Source of the DNA: Thermoplasmata archaeon | GTDB lineage: Archaea > Thermoplasmatota > Thermoplasmata > Lutacidiplasmatales > UBA184 | Assembly: GCA_021816865.1 (NCBI GenBank) | Contig: JAKAWX010000006.1 | Coordinates: 62,001 to 126,000 of the forward strand | Reading direction: 5' to 3' | DNA: 64,000 nucleotides | In this document: in pieces, positions 33,807 to 41,559 of the stretch | Layout of the letters: each line of letters begins with the position of its first letter | Position numbering within the stretch: position 1 is the first letter of the stretch | Program-made: the position numbers and the translations under genes | The notes under the pieces: generated by a model | Databases searched by the model: none | Seen by the model: only the letters and a program-made list of their open reading frames with translations | What the model was told of the DNA's origin: nothing

Positions 33807-34189
33807 CGGCTCACCGGGTCCCCCGCGCCGCGACCGGTAGGGGCACCCGGGCGCGACGAAGAACGTGGCGGGGACGACCTCGACGGCGATCGCCCGAGGG
33901 CGCCGCCGCCCCGACGATCCCGACCCGGGCGGTCGACCGCGAGACCCCGAGGACGAGGGAAGGAGGAGCCGGGCGGCGGGTCGCACCTCGGGGACGCGGC
34001 CACGGACGCGTCCCCCCGCGTGGCCCCGCCGCGACGTCCGGACGCCGGTGCGACGTTTCGGCCCGGCGCCCGCGGGCGCCGGCGCGACGCCCGTGCGCTC
34101 GAACTCGCAAACGCTCTAACCAAGGAACGCGTTGAGCGCTTCGGACGACGCCGGTTTGCACGTTCCGCGGGGTCGTCGAACCGAGCAAC
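33807..34189. other. 383-base gap without a recognisable gene
   Basis: GC-rich sequence with open frames on both strands but none that looks like a protein: composition is arginine/proline-rich and I find no motif or ribosome binding site. I looked for tRNA, SRP RNA and RNase P signatures and found none. A TATA-like run on the complement (34199-34188, AGTATAAGG) could drive a minus-strand RNA into this gap, but this is unsupported. Confidence 0.4.
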
Positions 34190-34393
34190 CTTATACTGGG
34201 GGACTGTAGGCGGCGCCGGAGGGTTTTCGAGGTGTCTCGAGCGACACAATCCGCGTCGTCGATCGCGGTCTTTCGGCAAGAAACGGCCTCCTCCCGAGGG
34301 CGTTTCAGCGACCGGCGGTCGACCGATTAGGTCGCTCGCAGTAGGGGCTATCTGCACCCGAGACGTCCTCGGTTTCCCTCAGGAGTGAGCCCG
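34187..34393 (+). promoter_or_regulatory. Promoter and long leader of the ribonucleotide reductase gene
   Basis: A clear TATA element (accttatactgg, 34188-34199) lies about 200 bases before the nrdJ start, predicting a leader of about 170 bases, unusual in a window of mostly leaderless genes. A weaker A/T patch (ggctatctgc, 34347-34356) could be a second promoter close to the gene. The leader contains a small stem (TGTC-TCGAGC-GACA) and ends with the ribosome binding site aggag at 34381-34385. I see no B12-box-like sequence, so a cobalamin riboswitch is not supported by eye. Confidence 0.5.
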
Positions 34394-37186
34394 ATGGCTG
34401 TGTCCAAAAAGCGCGCCGTTCCCGTGTCGGAGGAGTCGCCCGGTCGGGCGGCCGTCCGTATCGGGCGCGAACCGATTCCCGTTCCCCGTCTCGTGCCGCG
34501 CGGCAAGACCGCGTTCGACACCGTCCAGTGGCGGAGCCACGATGCGGTGATCAAGAACGCCGAAGGCAAGGTGATCTTCGAGCAGAAGGGCATCCACGCC
34601 CCCGCCTCCTGGTCGGAGACGAGCGTCAACATCGCCGCGTCGAAGTACTTCCGCATCCTTCAGGGGCGCCGCGAGAGCTCGATCGACGGGATGATCCGGC
34701 GCGTCTGCCACTGGATCGCCCAGCGCGGCGTCGAGCTCGGATACCTCGACACCGCCGACGAGGCGACGACCCTCGAGGAGAGCCTCTCCTACCTCATGGT
34801 CCAGCAGATGGCGGCGTTCAACAGCCCCGTCTGGTTCAACGTGGGGGTCCGCGAGCCCCCGCAGTGCTCCGCGTGCTTCATCCAGTCGGTCGCCGACGAC
34901 ATGGACTCGATCCTCGGCCTCGCGACCAGCGAGGGCCGTCTCTTCAAAGGCGGCAGCGGGACGGGGACGAACCTCTCCGCGCTGCGCGGGAGCCACGAGA
35001 AGCTCGCCGGCGGCGGGATCGCCTCGGGGCCAGTGTCGTTCATGCGCGCCTTCGATGCGCTCGCCGGCGTCATCAAATCCGGCGGGACGACCCGACGCGC
35101 GGCCAAGATGGTCATCCTCAACATGGACCATCCGGACGTGGTCGACTTCATCGAGTGCAAGGTCCGCGAGGAGGACAAGGCGCTCGCGCTCATCCGCGAG
35201 GGCTACTCGTCGAACTTCGACGGCACCGACCCCGACTCGGCCTACGCGTCGATCGCCTACCAGAACGCGAACCACTCGGTGCGGGTCCCGGACGCGTTCA
35301 TGGACGCGGTCGTGCGCGACGGCGAGTGGAAGACGTACAACCGGACCGACCACTCGGTCGCGGGGACGTTCCGCGCCCGCGAGCTCTGGCGCAAGCTCGC
35401 CTACGCCGCCTGGCGCTGCGGGGACCCCGGCGTCCAGTTCGACGATGTCACGAACGACTGGCACACCTCGCCGAACTCGGGCCGGATCAATGCCTCGAAC
35501 CCGTGCAGCGAGTACCTGTTCCTCGACGACTCGGCGTGCAACCTCGCGTCGATCAACCTCATGAAGTTCCTCGACGCGAAGGGCCAGCTCGACGTCGAGT
35601 TCTTCCGCCAGGCGACGCGCACGATGGTCCTTGCGATGGAGATCCTCGTCGACGCGTCGAGCTACCCGACCGCGCCGATCGCCCAGAACTCCCACGACTA
35701 CCGGCCGCTCGGGCTCGGCTACGCCAACCTCGGCGCCCTGCTCATGCACTACGGCCTCGCCTACGACTCCGACGAGGGACGCACCCTCGCCGCCGGGGTC
35801 TCGGCGTTCCTCTCGGCCGAGGGGTACCACATGTCGAGCGAGGTCGCGAAGCGGATGGGGTCGTTCGCGGGGTTCGAGAAGAACCGCGCCCCGATGCTCC
35901 GCGTGATGGGCAAGCACGCGAAGGCCGCGGAGCGGATCGCGCTCAACGACCCGCGCCTCTCCGCCCTCGTCCGCGCGTCGGTCGACCGGTGGCACGACAC
36001 GGTGAAGGCCGGCGAGCTGTGGGGGTACCGCAACGCCCAGATCTCGGTCATCGCCCCGACGGGGACGATCGGGCTCCTCATGGGCTGCGACACCCTCGGT
36101 CTCGAGCCGGAGCTCTCGCTCGTCAAGACGAAGAACCTGGTCGGCGGCGGCGTCCTGAGGATGGTCAACCGCACGGTCCCGGACGGACTCGCCGCGCTCG
36201 GCTACTCGACCGACGAGATCCGCGCGATCACCGAGCACCTCGAGAAGAACGGGACCGTCGAGGGAGCGCCCGGGCTCGCGCCCGAGGACCTCGCGGTGTT
36301 CGACTGCGCGCTCGCCCCCGCGGGCGGGACCCGGACGATCCCGCCGATGGGCCACCTGAAGATGCTCGGCGCCGTCCAGCCGTTCCTCTCGGGAGGCGCG
36401 TCGAAGACGATCAACCTCCCGAACGACGCGACGGTCGAGGACATCGAGAAGATCTACACCGAGGCCTGGCACCTCGGGATCAAGTCGGTCGCGCTCTACC
36501 GGGACGGCTGCAAGGCTTCCCAGCCGTTCGAGACCGGCAAGGGTCGCTCCGGCGCGCCGGTCGGGCCGCGCGGCCCCGCGCGCGAGCGCCTGCCCGACGA
36601 GCGCAAGGCTGTGACGCACCACTTCTCGGTGGGCGGCCACGACGGCTACGTTACGGTCGGCCTCTACCCCGACGGGCGCGTCGGCGAGCTCTTCTTCCGC
36701 GTCACGAAAGAAGGGTCTACGGTCAACGGTCTCATGGACTCGCTCGGGATCTCGATGTCGATGGCGCTCCAGCACGGGGTGCCGCTCAAGGACCTTGTGC
36801 GCAAGCTCGCGCACCTGCGCTTCGAGCCGGCGGGGGCGACCAACAACCCGAAGATCCGCTTCGCGAAGTCGATCCCCGACTACGTCGCCCGGTGGCTCGC
36901 GCTCGAGTTCCTCACCGAGGAGGAGCGCCGCGCGATCGGCCTCGAGGGCCCGGCCGAGGGGAACGGGAACGGCCACGCGCCGTCGCCCGCCCCGAAGGCG
37001 TCCGCGCCCGCGAGCCAGACCGTGAAGTTCGAGACCCGGCCGCTCGACGCGTTCGGCCCGGACGCGGCGGTGGGAGGGTCGACGAGCGAGGATGCGCCGA
37101 GCTGCGCCGTCTGCGGCGGGATCATGGTCCGATCGGGAACGTGCTACGCGTGCACGGTCTGCGGGTCGACGAGCGGGTGCTCGTAA
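34394..37186 (+). CDS. nrdJ: Adenosylcobalamin-dependent (class II) ribonucleotide reductase
   Basis: Makes deoxyribonucleotides with a B12 cofactor instead of a diiron centre. The 930-aa protein has the N-terminal QWRSHDAVI, the FNSPVWFNVG segment, CSACFIQSV with the first redox cysteine, SGGTTRRAAKM, the radical site NPCSE (N369, C371, E373), then the PTGTIGLLMGCDT loop, and a C-terminal zinc-ribbon (CAVCGG, CYACTVCG). Length is typical of the long NrdJ form. ATG 34394 is eight bases from AGGAG; GTG 34385 is an alternative adding three residues. The gene implies B12 synthesis or uptake elsewhere. Confidence 0.97.
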   Translation: MAVSKKRAVPVSEESPGRAAVRIGREPIPVPRLVPRGKTAFDTVQWRSHDAVIKNAEGKVIFEQKGIHAPASWSETSVNIAASKYFRILQGRRESSIDGMIRRVCHWIAQRGVELGYLDTADEATTLEESLSYLMVQQMAAFNSPVWFNVGVREPPQCSACFIQSVADDMDSILGLATSEGRLFKGGSGTGTNLSALRGSHEKLAGGGIASGPVSFMRAFDALAGVIKSGGTTRRAAKMVILNMDHPDVVDFIECKVREEDKALALIREGYSSNFDGTDPDSAYASIAYQNANHSVRVPDAFMDAVVRDGEWKTYNRTDHSVAGTFRARELWRKLAYAAWRCGDPGVQFDDVTNDWHTSPNSGRINASNPCSEYLFLDDSACNLASINLMKFLDAKGQLDVEFFRQATRTMVLAMEILVDASSYPTAPIAQNSHDYRPLGLGYANLGALLMHYGLAYDSDEGRTLAAGVSAFLSAEGYHMSSEVAKRMGSFAGFEKNRAPMLRVMGKHAKAAERIALNDPRLSALVRASVDRWHDTVKAGELWGYRNAQISVIAPTGTIGLLMGCDTLGLEPELSLVKTKNLVGGGVLRMVNRTVPDGLAALGYSTDEIRAITEHLEKNGTVEGAPGLAPEDLAVFDCALAPAGGTRTIPPMGHLKMLGAVQPFLSGGASKTINLPNDATVEDIEKIYTEAWHLGIKSVALYRDGCKASQPFETGKGRSGAPVGPRGPARERLPDERKAVTHHFSVGGHDGYVTVGLYPDGRVGELFFRVTKEGSTVNGLMDSLGISMSMALQHGVPLKDLVRKLAHLRFEPAGATNNPKIRFAKSIPDYVARWLALEFLTEEERRAIGLEGPAEGNGNGHAPSPAPKASAPASQTVKFETRPLDAFGPDAAVGGSTSEDAPSCAVCGGIMVRSGTCYACTVCGSTSGCS

Positions 37187-37202
37187 GCCGTCCGACGCCG
37201 AT

Positions 37203-38819
37203 CTACGGGTCGATCGGCGCGGCGCTCGCCGGGGTCGCCTCGTCCGGTGCCCCACCGGCCGCCCGGCCCGGCGCCGCGTCCGAGCGCACGCCGTCCGCGC
37301 TGTAGCGGAAGTTCCGTAGGCCGAGCGACAGGAGGAACCCGACGGCCGAGACGAGCGCGGTCAGGCCGAAGACGACGGCGTACCCCGTGTTGGCGTACAC
37401 CGAGATCGGCGGCACGGGCGGCGGGGCGACCCGGACGGTCGTCAGGTAGCTCGCGATCACGGTCGTCGCGACGACCGGTCCGACCGCGCTCCCGAGGTTG
37501 CGGAACGTCTGGTTCATACCGGTCTGGATCCCGAGCTCCTTCGGGGAGACCGACAGCACGATCACGTTCGACATCGCGATGAGGACGCCGACGTTGCCGA
37601 CCATCACGGGGATCATCAGCACGATCGTCTCGAGGACCGTCGCGTGGACGAACGCGAGCGCGAACGCGCCGAGCCCCATCACGGCGAAGCCGAGCTGCAT
37701 CACCGGCTTCGGACCGAGGCGCGAGACCCCGCGTCCGAGCAGCGGGCCGAACGCGAGCATCGAGAGCGCCGACGGGAGCGCGACCAGGCCGAACTGGAAC
37801 TCGCTCAGGCCGAAGCCGGGCGAGAACGGGTACTCGGTGAGGACGGTGACGGTCACGAAGATGAGGAACATCGCCGACCCGACGAAGAGGCCGTTGACGT
37901 TCGAGATCCAGACGTTGCGCTGCCGCAGCGCCGCGAAGGAGACGACCGGCGCGGTCGCGCGCGGCTCCCAGACGAGGAAGAAAAGGGCGCCCGCCGCGGC
38001 GAGAGCGAGGAACTGCGGAACGCCCCAAGGCACGGCCCCGACGGCGATCGCGCGCACGTTCGTCCACCCCCACGCGGACGCCTCCGTGATCCCGAGCATC
38101 AGCATCGCGAGCGCGAAGCCGAGGAGCGCGATCCCGGGAAGGTCGATCGGACGCGCCTCGCGGTGCGGCGATTCCCGGGCGATGAGGTAGGTGAGGACGA
38201 ACAGGACGACCGCGACCGGGATGACCGTGTGGTAGGTGAGCTGCCAGCCGTACATCTGCGCCACGTAGCCACCGCCCGCGAGGCCGAGCGCGGCGCCGGC
38301 CGCGAACATCGCCGAGACGACCCCCTGGGCCTGCCCGACCCGCGCCGGCGGGAACACTTCGGGGATCATCGCGAACGCGAGCGGGAACATCGCCATCCCG
38401 ACGCCCTGGAGCGCCCGCACGCCGATGAGGAGGTAGATCTGGTCCGCCCGGGAGACGCCGAGAAGGTCGCCGAGGTTCGGCGTGAACCCGGCGATGCTGA
38501 CCGCCGCGGCGTAGACGCCCATCACGAGGAGCAGCATCCGCTTCTTGCCGTACTTGTCGCCGAGCTTGCCGAAGACCGGCGTCGCGACGGTGCCGACGAG
38601 CAGGTACGCCGAGAGGATCCAGGCGATCGTCGTCACGGGGGGTCCGTCGAAGAACGTCGCGAACTGCTTGAACGCCGGGAGAACCATCGTCTCGACGTAG
38701 GTGACCATGAGCGCCATCCCGGCGAGCACGGCGAGGAGCGCGCTCGCGGCCCTCGGGTCGAACGCGGTGCCCGCGGCGGTCCGGACGCCGGCGGCGGGCG
38801 CGGCGGGCGTCCCGCTCAC
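37203..38819 (-). CDS. MFS multidrug transporter, 14-helix DHA2 type
   Basis: A 538-aa membrane protein of the EmrB/QacA family, a drug:proton antiporter. About fourteen hydrophobic helices are visible. Motif A reads GKLGDKYGKKRMLLL between helices 2 and 3, and the motif C-like AAGAALGLAGGGYVAQMYGW lies in the region of helix 5, which is typical of exporters. GTG 38819 overlaps the MarR stop as GTGA, so regulator and pump form an operon. The substrate is unknown. Confidence 0.88.
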   Translation of the reverse strand: MSGTPAAPAAGVRTAAGTAFDPRAASALLAVLAGMALMVTYVETMVLPAFKQFATFFDGPPVTTIAWILSAYLLVGTVATPVFGKLGDKYGKKRMLLLVMGVYAAAVSIAGFTPNLGDLLGVSRADQIYLLIGVRALQGVGMAMFPLAFAMIPEVFPPARVGQAQGVVSAMFAAGAALGLAGGGYVAQMYGWQLTYHTVIPVAVVLFVLTYLIARESPHREARPIDLPGIALLGFALAMLMLGITEASAWGWTNVRAIAVGAVPWGVPQFLALAAAGALFFLVWEPRATAPVVSFAALRQRNVWISNVNGLFVGSAMFLIFVTVTVLTEYPFSPGFGLSEFQFGLVALPSALSMLAFGPLLGRGVSRLGPKPVMQLGFAVMGLGAFALAFVHATVLETIVLMIPVMVGNVGVLIAMSNVIVLSVSPKELGIQTGMNQTFRNLGSAVGPVVATTVIASYLTTVRVAPPPVPPISVYANTGYAVVFGLTALVSAVGFLLSLGLRNFRYSADGVRSDAAPGRAAGGAPDEATPASAAPIDP

Positions 38820-39301
38820 GGGGCCTCCCGCGCGACGGGCGCGGTCCCCTTGAGGCGCCGGGTGGCCTCGCCCAGGAGGCGCGTGACCGTCCGGACCTCG
38901 GACGGGGGGACGCCGGCGAACGCGGCGTCCAGCGTCGCGTCGAACCGACCGAGGACGCGGGCGACGACGCGCCGGCCGCGCGGCGTCACCGTGAGCACGA
39001 CCGCGCGCCGGTCGGCCTCGGAGCGCGCGCGTCGGACGAGTCCGTCCTCGACCAGCTGGTCGACGCACGCGGTGACGCTCGGCATCGTCACCGAGAGCCG
39101 GCGGGCGATCTCGGTGGCGCGGCCCGACCCCGTGTCGCTCAACCGGTAGAGGGCCCAGAACGTCCCGTGGGTGAGGCCTTCGGCCTCGAGCTCGGGCGTG
39201 ATCCGCGCGAGCACCGCGTGGGTCGCGTCGTGGAGGACGCCGAGAAGCTCGCGCGCGGGCCCGGCGGCGGTGCGGGATGCGGCGGACGAGGAAGGCGCCA
39301 T
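38816..39301 (-). CDS. MarR-family transcriptional regulator
   Basis: A 161-aa winged-helix repressor. The DNA-binding region spans ATEIARRLSVTMPSVTACVDQLVEDGLVRR (residues ~62-92), followed by the wing RSEADRRAVVLTVTPRGRRV with the family's D-R motif. It is the first gene of an operon with the MFS pump and probably represses it until an inhibitory compound binds. The upstream region at 39320-39350 is A/T-rich with a direct repeat that could be its operator. Confidence 0.9.
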   Translation of the reverse strand: MAPSSSAASRTAAGPARELLGVLHDATHAVLARITPELEAEGLTHGTFWALYRLSDTGSGRATEIARRLSVTMPSVTACVDQLVEDGLVRRARSEADRRAVVLTVTPRGRRVVARVLGRFDATLDAAFAGVPPSEVRTVTRLLGEATRRLKGTAPVAREAP

Positions 39302-39319
39302 GGGCCCCGATTATTTCGG

Positions 39320-39350
39320 GCGCTAAACTATTAGGCTATTTAACTATACA
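39320..39350 (-). promoter_or_regulatory. marR-MFS promoter with repeated AACTAT elements
   Basis: The most A/T-rich stretch in this part of the window. AACTAT occurs at 39326-39331 and 39342-39347, 16 bases apart, with TATA-like sequence on the complement (TATAGTTAAATAGCC). The repeats lie 25-46 bases before the marR ATG, overlapping where TBP and the autorepressor would bind. Assigning them as MarR sites is inference. Confidence 0.45.
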
Positions 39351-39364
39351 GGCCGCCCCGCGGC

Positions 39365-39760
39365 TCAGCGAAGGGCGTAGCGCGCGAGCTCGACCAGGTC
39401 GGGGAGGCCGAGGTCGCCCGCCGACGGCGCGCGGCCCCACGTCGCGCGGATCGCTCCCGCCGGGAAGGCGGGGTCGTCGCCCGCGGACCGGGGCTCGAGC
39501 GAGGTCGGCGGACCGCGGCGGTCGACCTCGAGCAGGAGGACGAGGGCCCCGACGGGACCCGACTCGACCTCGACGCCCCCGTCGGACTCGGACCCCCAGG
39601 TCTCGATGCGGGCCTCCTCGTCGTGGAGGTGGGCGATGCGCGCCGTCCGGCCTTTCGTCCGCCGGGGCGCCCCGGGGGCCCGGCGCCAGGCGATCGCCGC
39701 CCCCGCCTCGATAAGGCGGGTCCGGAGGCCGCGGTCGACCTCGAGCCGGCCCGGGGTCAC
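39365..39760 (-). CDS. Uncharacterised 131-aa protein coupled to TIGR02757
   Basis: A soluble protein starting VTPGRLEVDRGLRTRLIEAG. Its centre has a strand-rich look (GRTARIAHLHDEEARIETW, GALVLLLEVDRRG) and it ends LPDLVELARYALR. No cysteine or obvious catalytic motif. GTG 39760 overlaps the stop of the TIGR02757 gene as GTGA, so it is co-translated with that protein and may act with it. I do not recognise a family. The marR promoter region follows directly. Confidence 0.65.
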   Translation of the reverse strand: MTPGRLEVDRGLRTRLIEAGAAIAWRRAPGAPRRTKGRTARIAHLHDEEARIETWGSESDGGVEVESGPVGALVLLLEVDRRGPPTSLEPRSAGDDPAFPAGAIRATWGRAPSAGDLGLPDLVELARYALR

Positions 39761-40626
39761 CCGGCCGCCCCCCTGCCCCGCCAGAGCCGGCAGTCGGGGC
39801 GGACCGAACACGGCCCGCAGACGGCGAGGTCGCGGCGCTTCGGGCAGTCGCCCGAGATGCCCGTGTGGCAGAGGACGAAATCGAACTTCACCGGATCGAT
39901 CGGGTCGATCCGCCGGAGCGCCTCGCTCACCTCCTCGACCGCAGCCCACGAGCGGCTGCGCCGGGCAGTGAGGCCGAGGTGGTAGGCGATCCAGTGGACG
40001 TGCTGGTCGAGCGGGACCATGAGGGCCCCGGTCGGCACGCGTCGCCACGTGCCGAGGTCGGGAGCGCGGTCGCGGACCATCCAGCGGACGAAGAGCGTGA
40101 GACGCTTGCAGGCCCCCGGCGCGGCGTCGAGCGGGCTCGGGAAGAGCTCGCGGTAGCCGGCGGGAGCGCGCCCGCGTCCCCGTAACGTCCGCGCGAGGGC
40201 GTCGAGGCCTCCCGCGAACCCGTTCCCCTCCCAACCCGTGAGGAACGCCGACTCGAGCGTCCGGTGGTCGGCGTAGTAGCGCGTCAGGACCGCGGCGAGG
40301 TGGTTCAACTGGTCGCCGCGGATCCATCGGTGGCGGAACGGCCGCAGGCGGGCGGCGCGCTCGGCCGCCCACGCCGGGTCCACGAGCCGACCGACGTCGC
40401 CGTGCGCGACCTCCGCGAGGCGGTCGATCGCACCGCGGATCGCGGTCGTGTTCCCGACCGCGAGCGTGGCGGCGAAGATCCCGGCCACCTCGGCCCGGCG
40501 ATCGTCCCACGCGAGCGGTCGGACGACGGAGATCGGGTCGTCGGCGAGCGAACGGTCGAACGGGAAGCGCGCGTAGAGCTCGCGCAAGTGCTGCGGGAAC
40601 TCCGGGGTCGGGCGGTGCACGCGCAC
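39757..40626 (-). CDS. TIGR02757 (DUF2400) family protein with a C-terminal cysteine cluster
   Basis: A 289-aa protein of the TIGR02757 family. Marks are PLAWDDRRAEVAGIFAATLAVGN near residue 38, NRLAEVA, LNHLAAVL, the ACKRLTLFVRWMVRDRAPDLG segment, PLDQHVHWIAYHLGL, and the end HTGISGDCPKRRD. The C-terminus has Cys-X8-Cys-X2-Cys-X5-Cys, similar to the [4Fe-4S] loop of endonuclease III-type glycosylases (C-X6-C-X2-C-X5-C), and the preceding helices recall that fold. A nucleic-acid role is plausible but not shown for the family. GTG 40626 lies 24 bases from a TATA-like CCGTAAATG. Confidence 0.82.
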   Translation of the reverse strand: MRVHRPTPEFPQHLRELYARFPFDRSLADDPISVVRPLAWDDRRAEVAGIFAATLAVGNTTAIRGAIDRLAEVAHGDVGRLVDPAWAAERAARLRPFRHRWIRGDQLNHLAAVLTRYYADHRTLESAFLTGWEGNGFAGGLDALARTLRGRGRAPAGYRELFPSPLDAAPGACKRLTLFVRWMVRDRAPDLGTWRRVPTGALMVPLDQHVHWIAYHLGLTARRSRSWAAVEEVSEALRRIDPIDPVKFDFVLCHTGISGDCPKRRDLAVCGPCSVRPDCRLWRGRGAAG

Positions 40627-40718
40627 GCCCCCCAGGACCGCGCGCGCGCATTTACGGTTGGGGGGCGAGAGGGGTTCCGGCCGGCTCCGCTAACTAGGTC
40701 GGGGGCTTCTCGCGGTCC

Positions 40719-41516
40719 ATGGCGCCGGGACCCATCGAGGTCCGGCCGACGATCGACCGGGCGTGGCTGGAGCGAGCGGCCGCGCAGGACCCGGTCGCCC
40801 ACGCGTTCGCGCTGTGGGACCTCGAGCGCAACCCGGGCCGGATCCGCATCTTCTCGGCGATGGACGGGGACCGGACGCTCGGGTACCTCCTCGTCTGGCT
40901 CGGTCATCCCCGGGCGACCGTCGTCCACTGGGTCGGCACGACGCCCGAGACCCGGGCGCTCGCCGCCGCACTCCCGTCTCGGCCGCTGGTCGCGATCGTC
41001 CCGGAGGAGGCGGAGTCGGTGGTCACCGAGGCGCGCGGACCCGCCCGCCGCTACACCGTGCTCGTGATGGAGCGGCCCGCGACTCCGCCGCCGGTACCCC
41101 CGGCCGTCCCGGGGACCGTCCGGACTCTCGAGCGCTCGGACGTCCCCCTGCTCTCCGAGTGGGCCCGGCGGCAGTCCGACCCGGTCGTCGCGGAGTACCC
41201 GTTCCTCGACCCCGACGAGGAGCTCACCTGGGGCGCCTTCGACGGGCCGAAGCTGGTCGGTGTCGTCCACGCCGAGGTGCGTCGCCCCGGCCTCTGGGTC
41301 CTCGGTGGGGTCTACGTCGAGCCGGAGGCGCGCCGCCGGGGCCGGGGACGCGAGCTGATCGCGGCGGCCCTCGCCGCGAGCGCCCGGGCGGACGTGCGGG
41401 TCGCGCTCTTCGTCCGCGAGGACCGTACCGAGGCCCGCACGCTCTACGAAGCCGCCGGCTTCCGCCCCGCCGGGCGGCGGGTCTGGCTCGACCTCGGGGC
41501 CGGCTTGAGCCCGTGA
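40719..41516 (+). CDS. GNAT-family N-acetyltransferase
   Basis: A 265-aa protein with a divergent N-terminal half (residues 1-125, itself GNAT-like) and a clear C-terminal GNAT domain. The acetyl-CoA loop is VEPEARRRGRGRELIAAAL near residues 203-221, and EARTLYEAAGFRPAGRRVWL is the usual beta6-alpha4 ending. The substrate is unknown. ATG 40719 is followed downstream by polX in the same direction after a 43-base gap, with cctaagg as a possible TATA-like patch for polX. Confidence 0.82.
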   Translation: MAPGPIEVRPTIDRAWLERAAAQDPVAHAFALWDLERNPGRIRIFSAMDGDRTLGYLLVWLGHPRATVVHWVGTTPETRALAAALPSRPLVAIVPEEAESVVTEARGPARRYTVLVMERPATPPPVPPAVPGTVRTLERSDVPLLSEWARRQSDPVVAEYPFLDPDEELTWGAFDGPKLVGVVHAEVRRPGLWVLGGVYVEPEARRRGRGRELIAAALAASARADVRVALFVREDRTEARTLYEAAGFRPAGRRVWLDLGAGLSP

Positions 41517-41559
41517 CCGGACCCCAACCCCTAAGGCGCGGCCGGCCTGCCGGGAAGCG

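Noticed and set aside
33807-34189. Possible structural RNA or minus-strand gene in the gap
   Set aside because: A patch resembling tRNA D- and T-arms on the complement (GGTTAGAGC and GAGTTCGAGC near 34090-34130) has far too few bases between the arms for a tRNA. No RNase P or SRP signature and no protein motif was found.
34200-34393. Cobalamin riboswitch upstream of nrdJ
   Set aside because: No B12-box-like sequence could be seen. The long leader is reported without this assignment.
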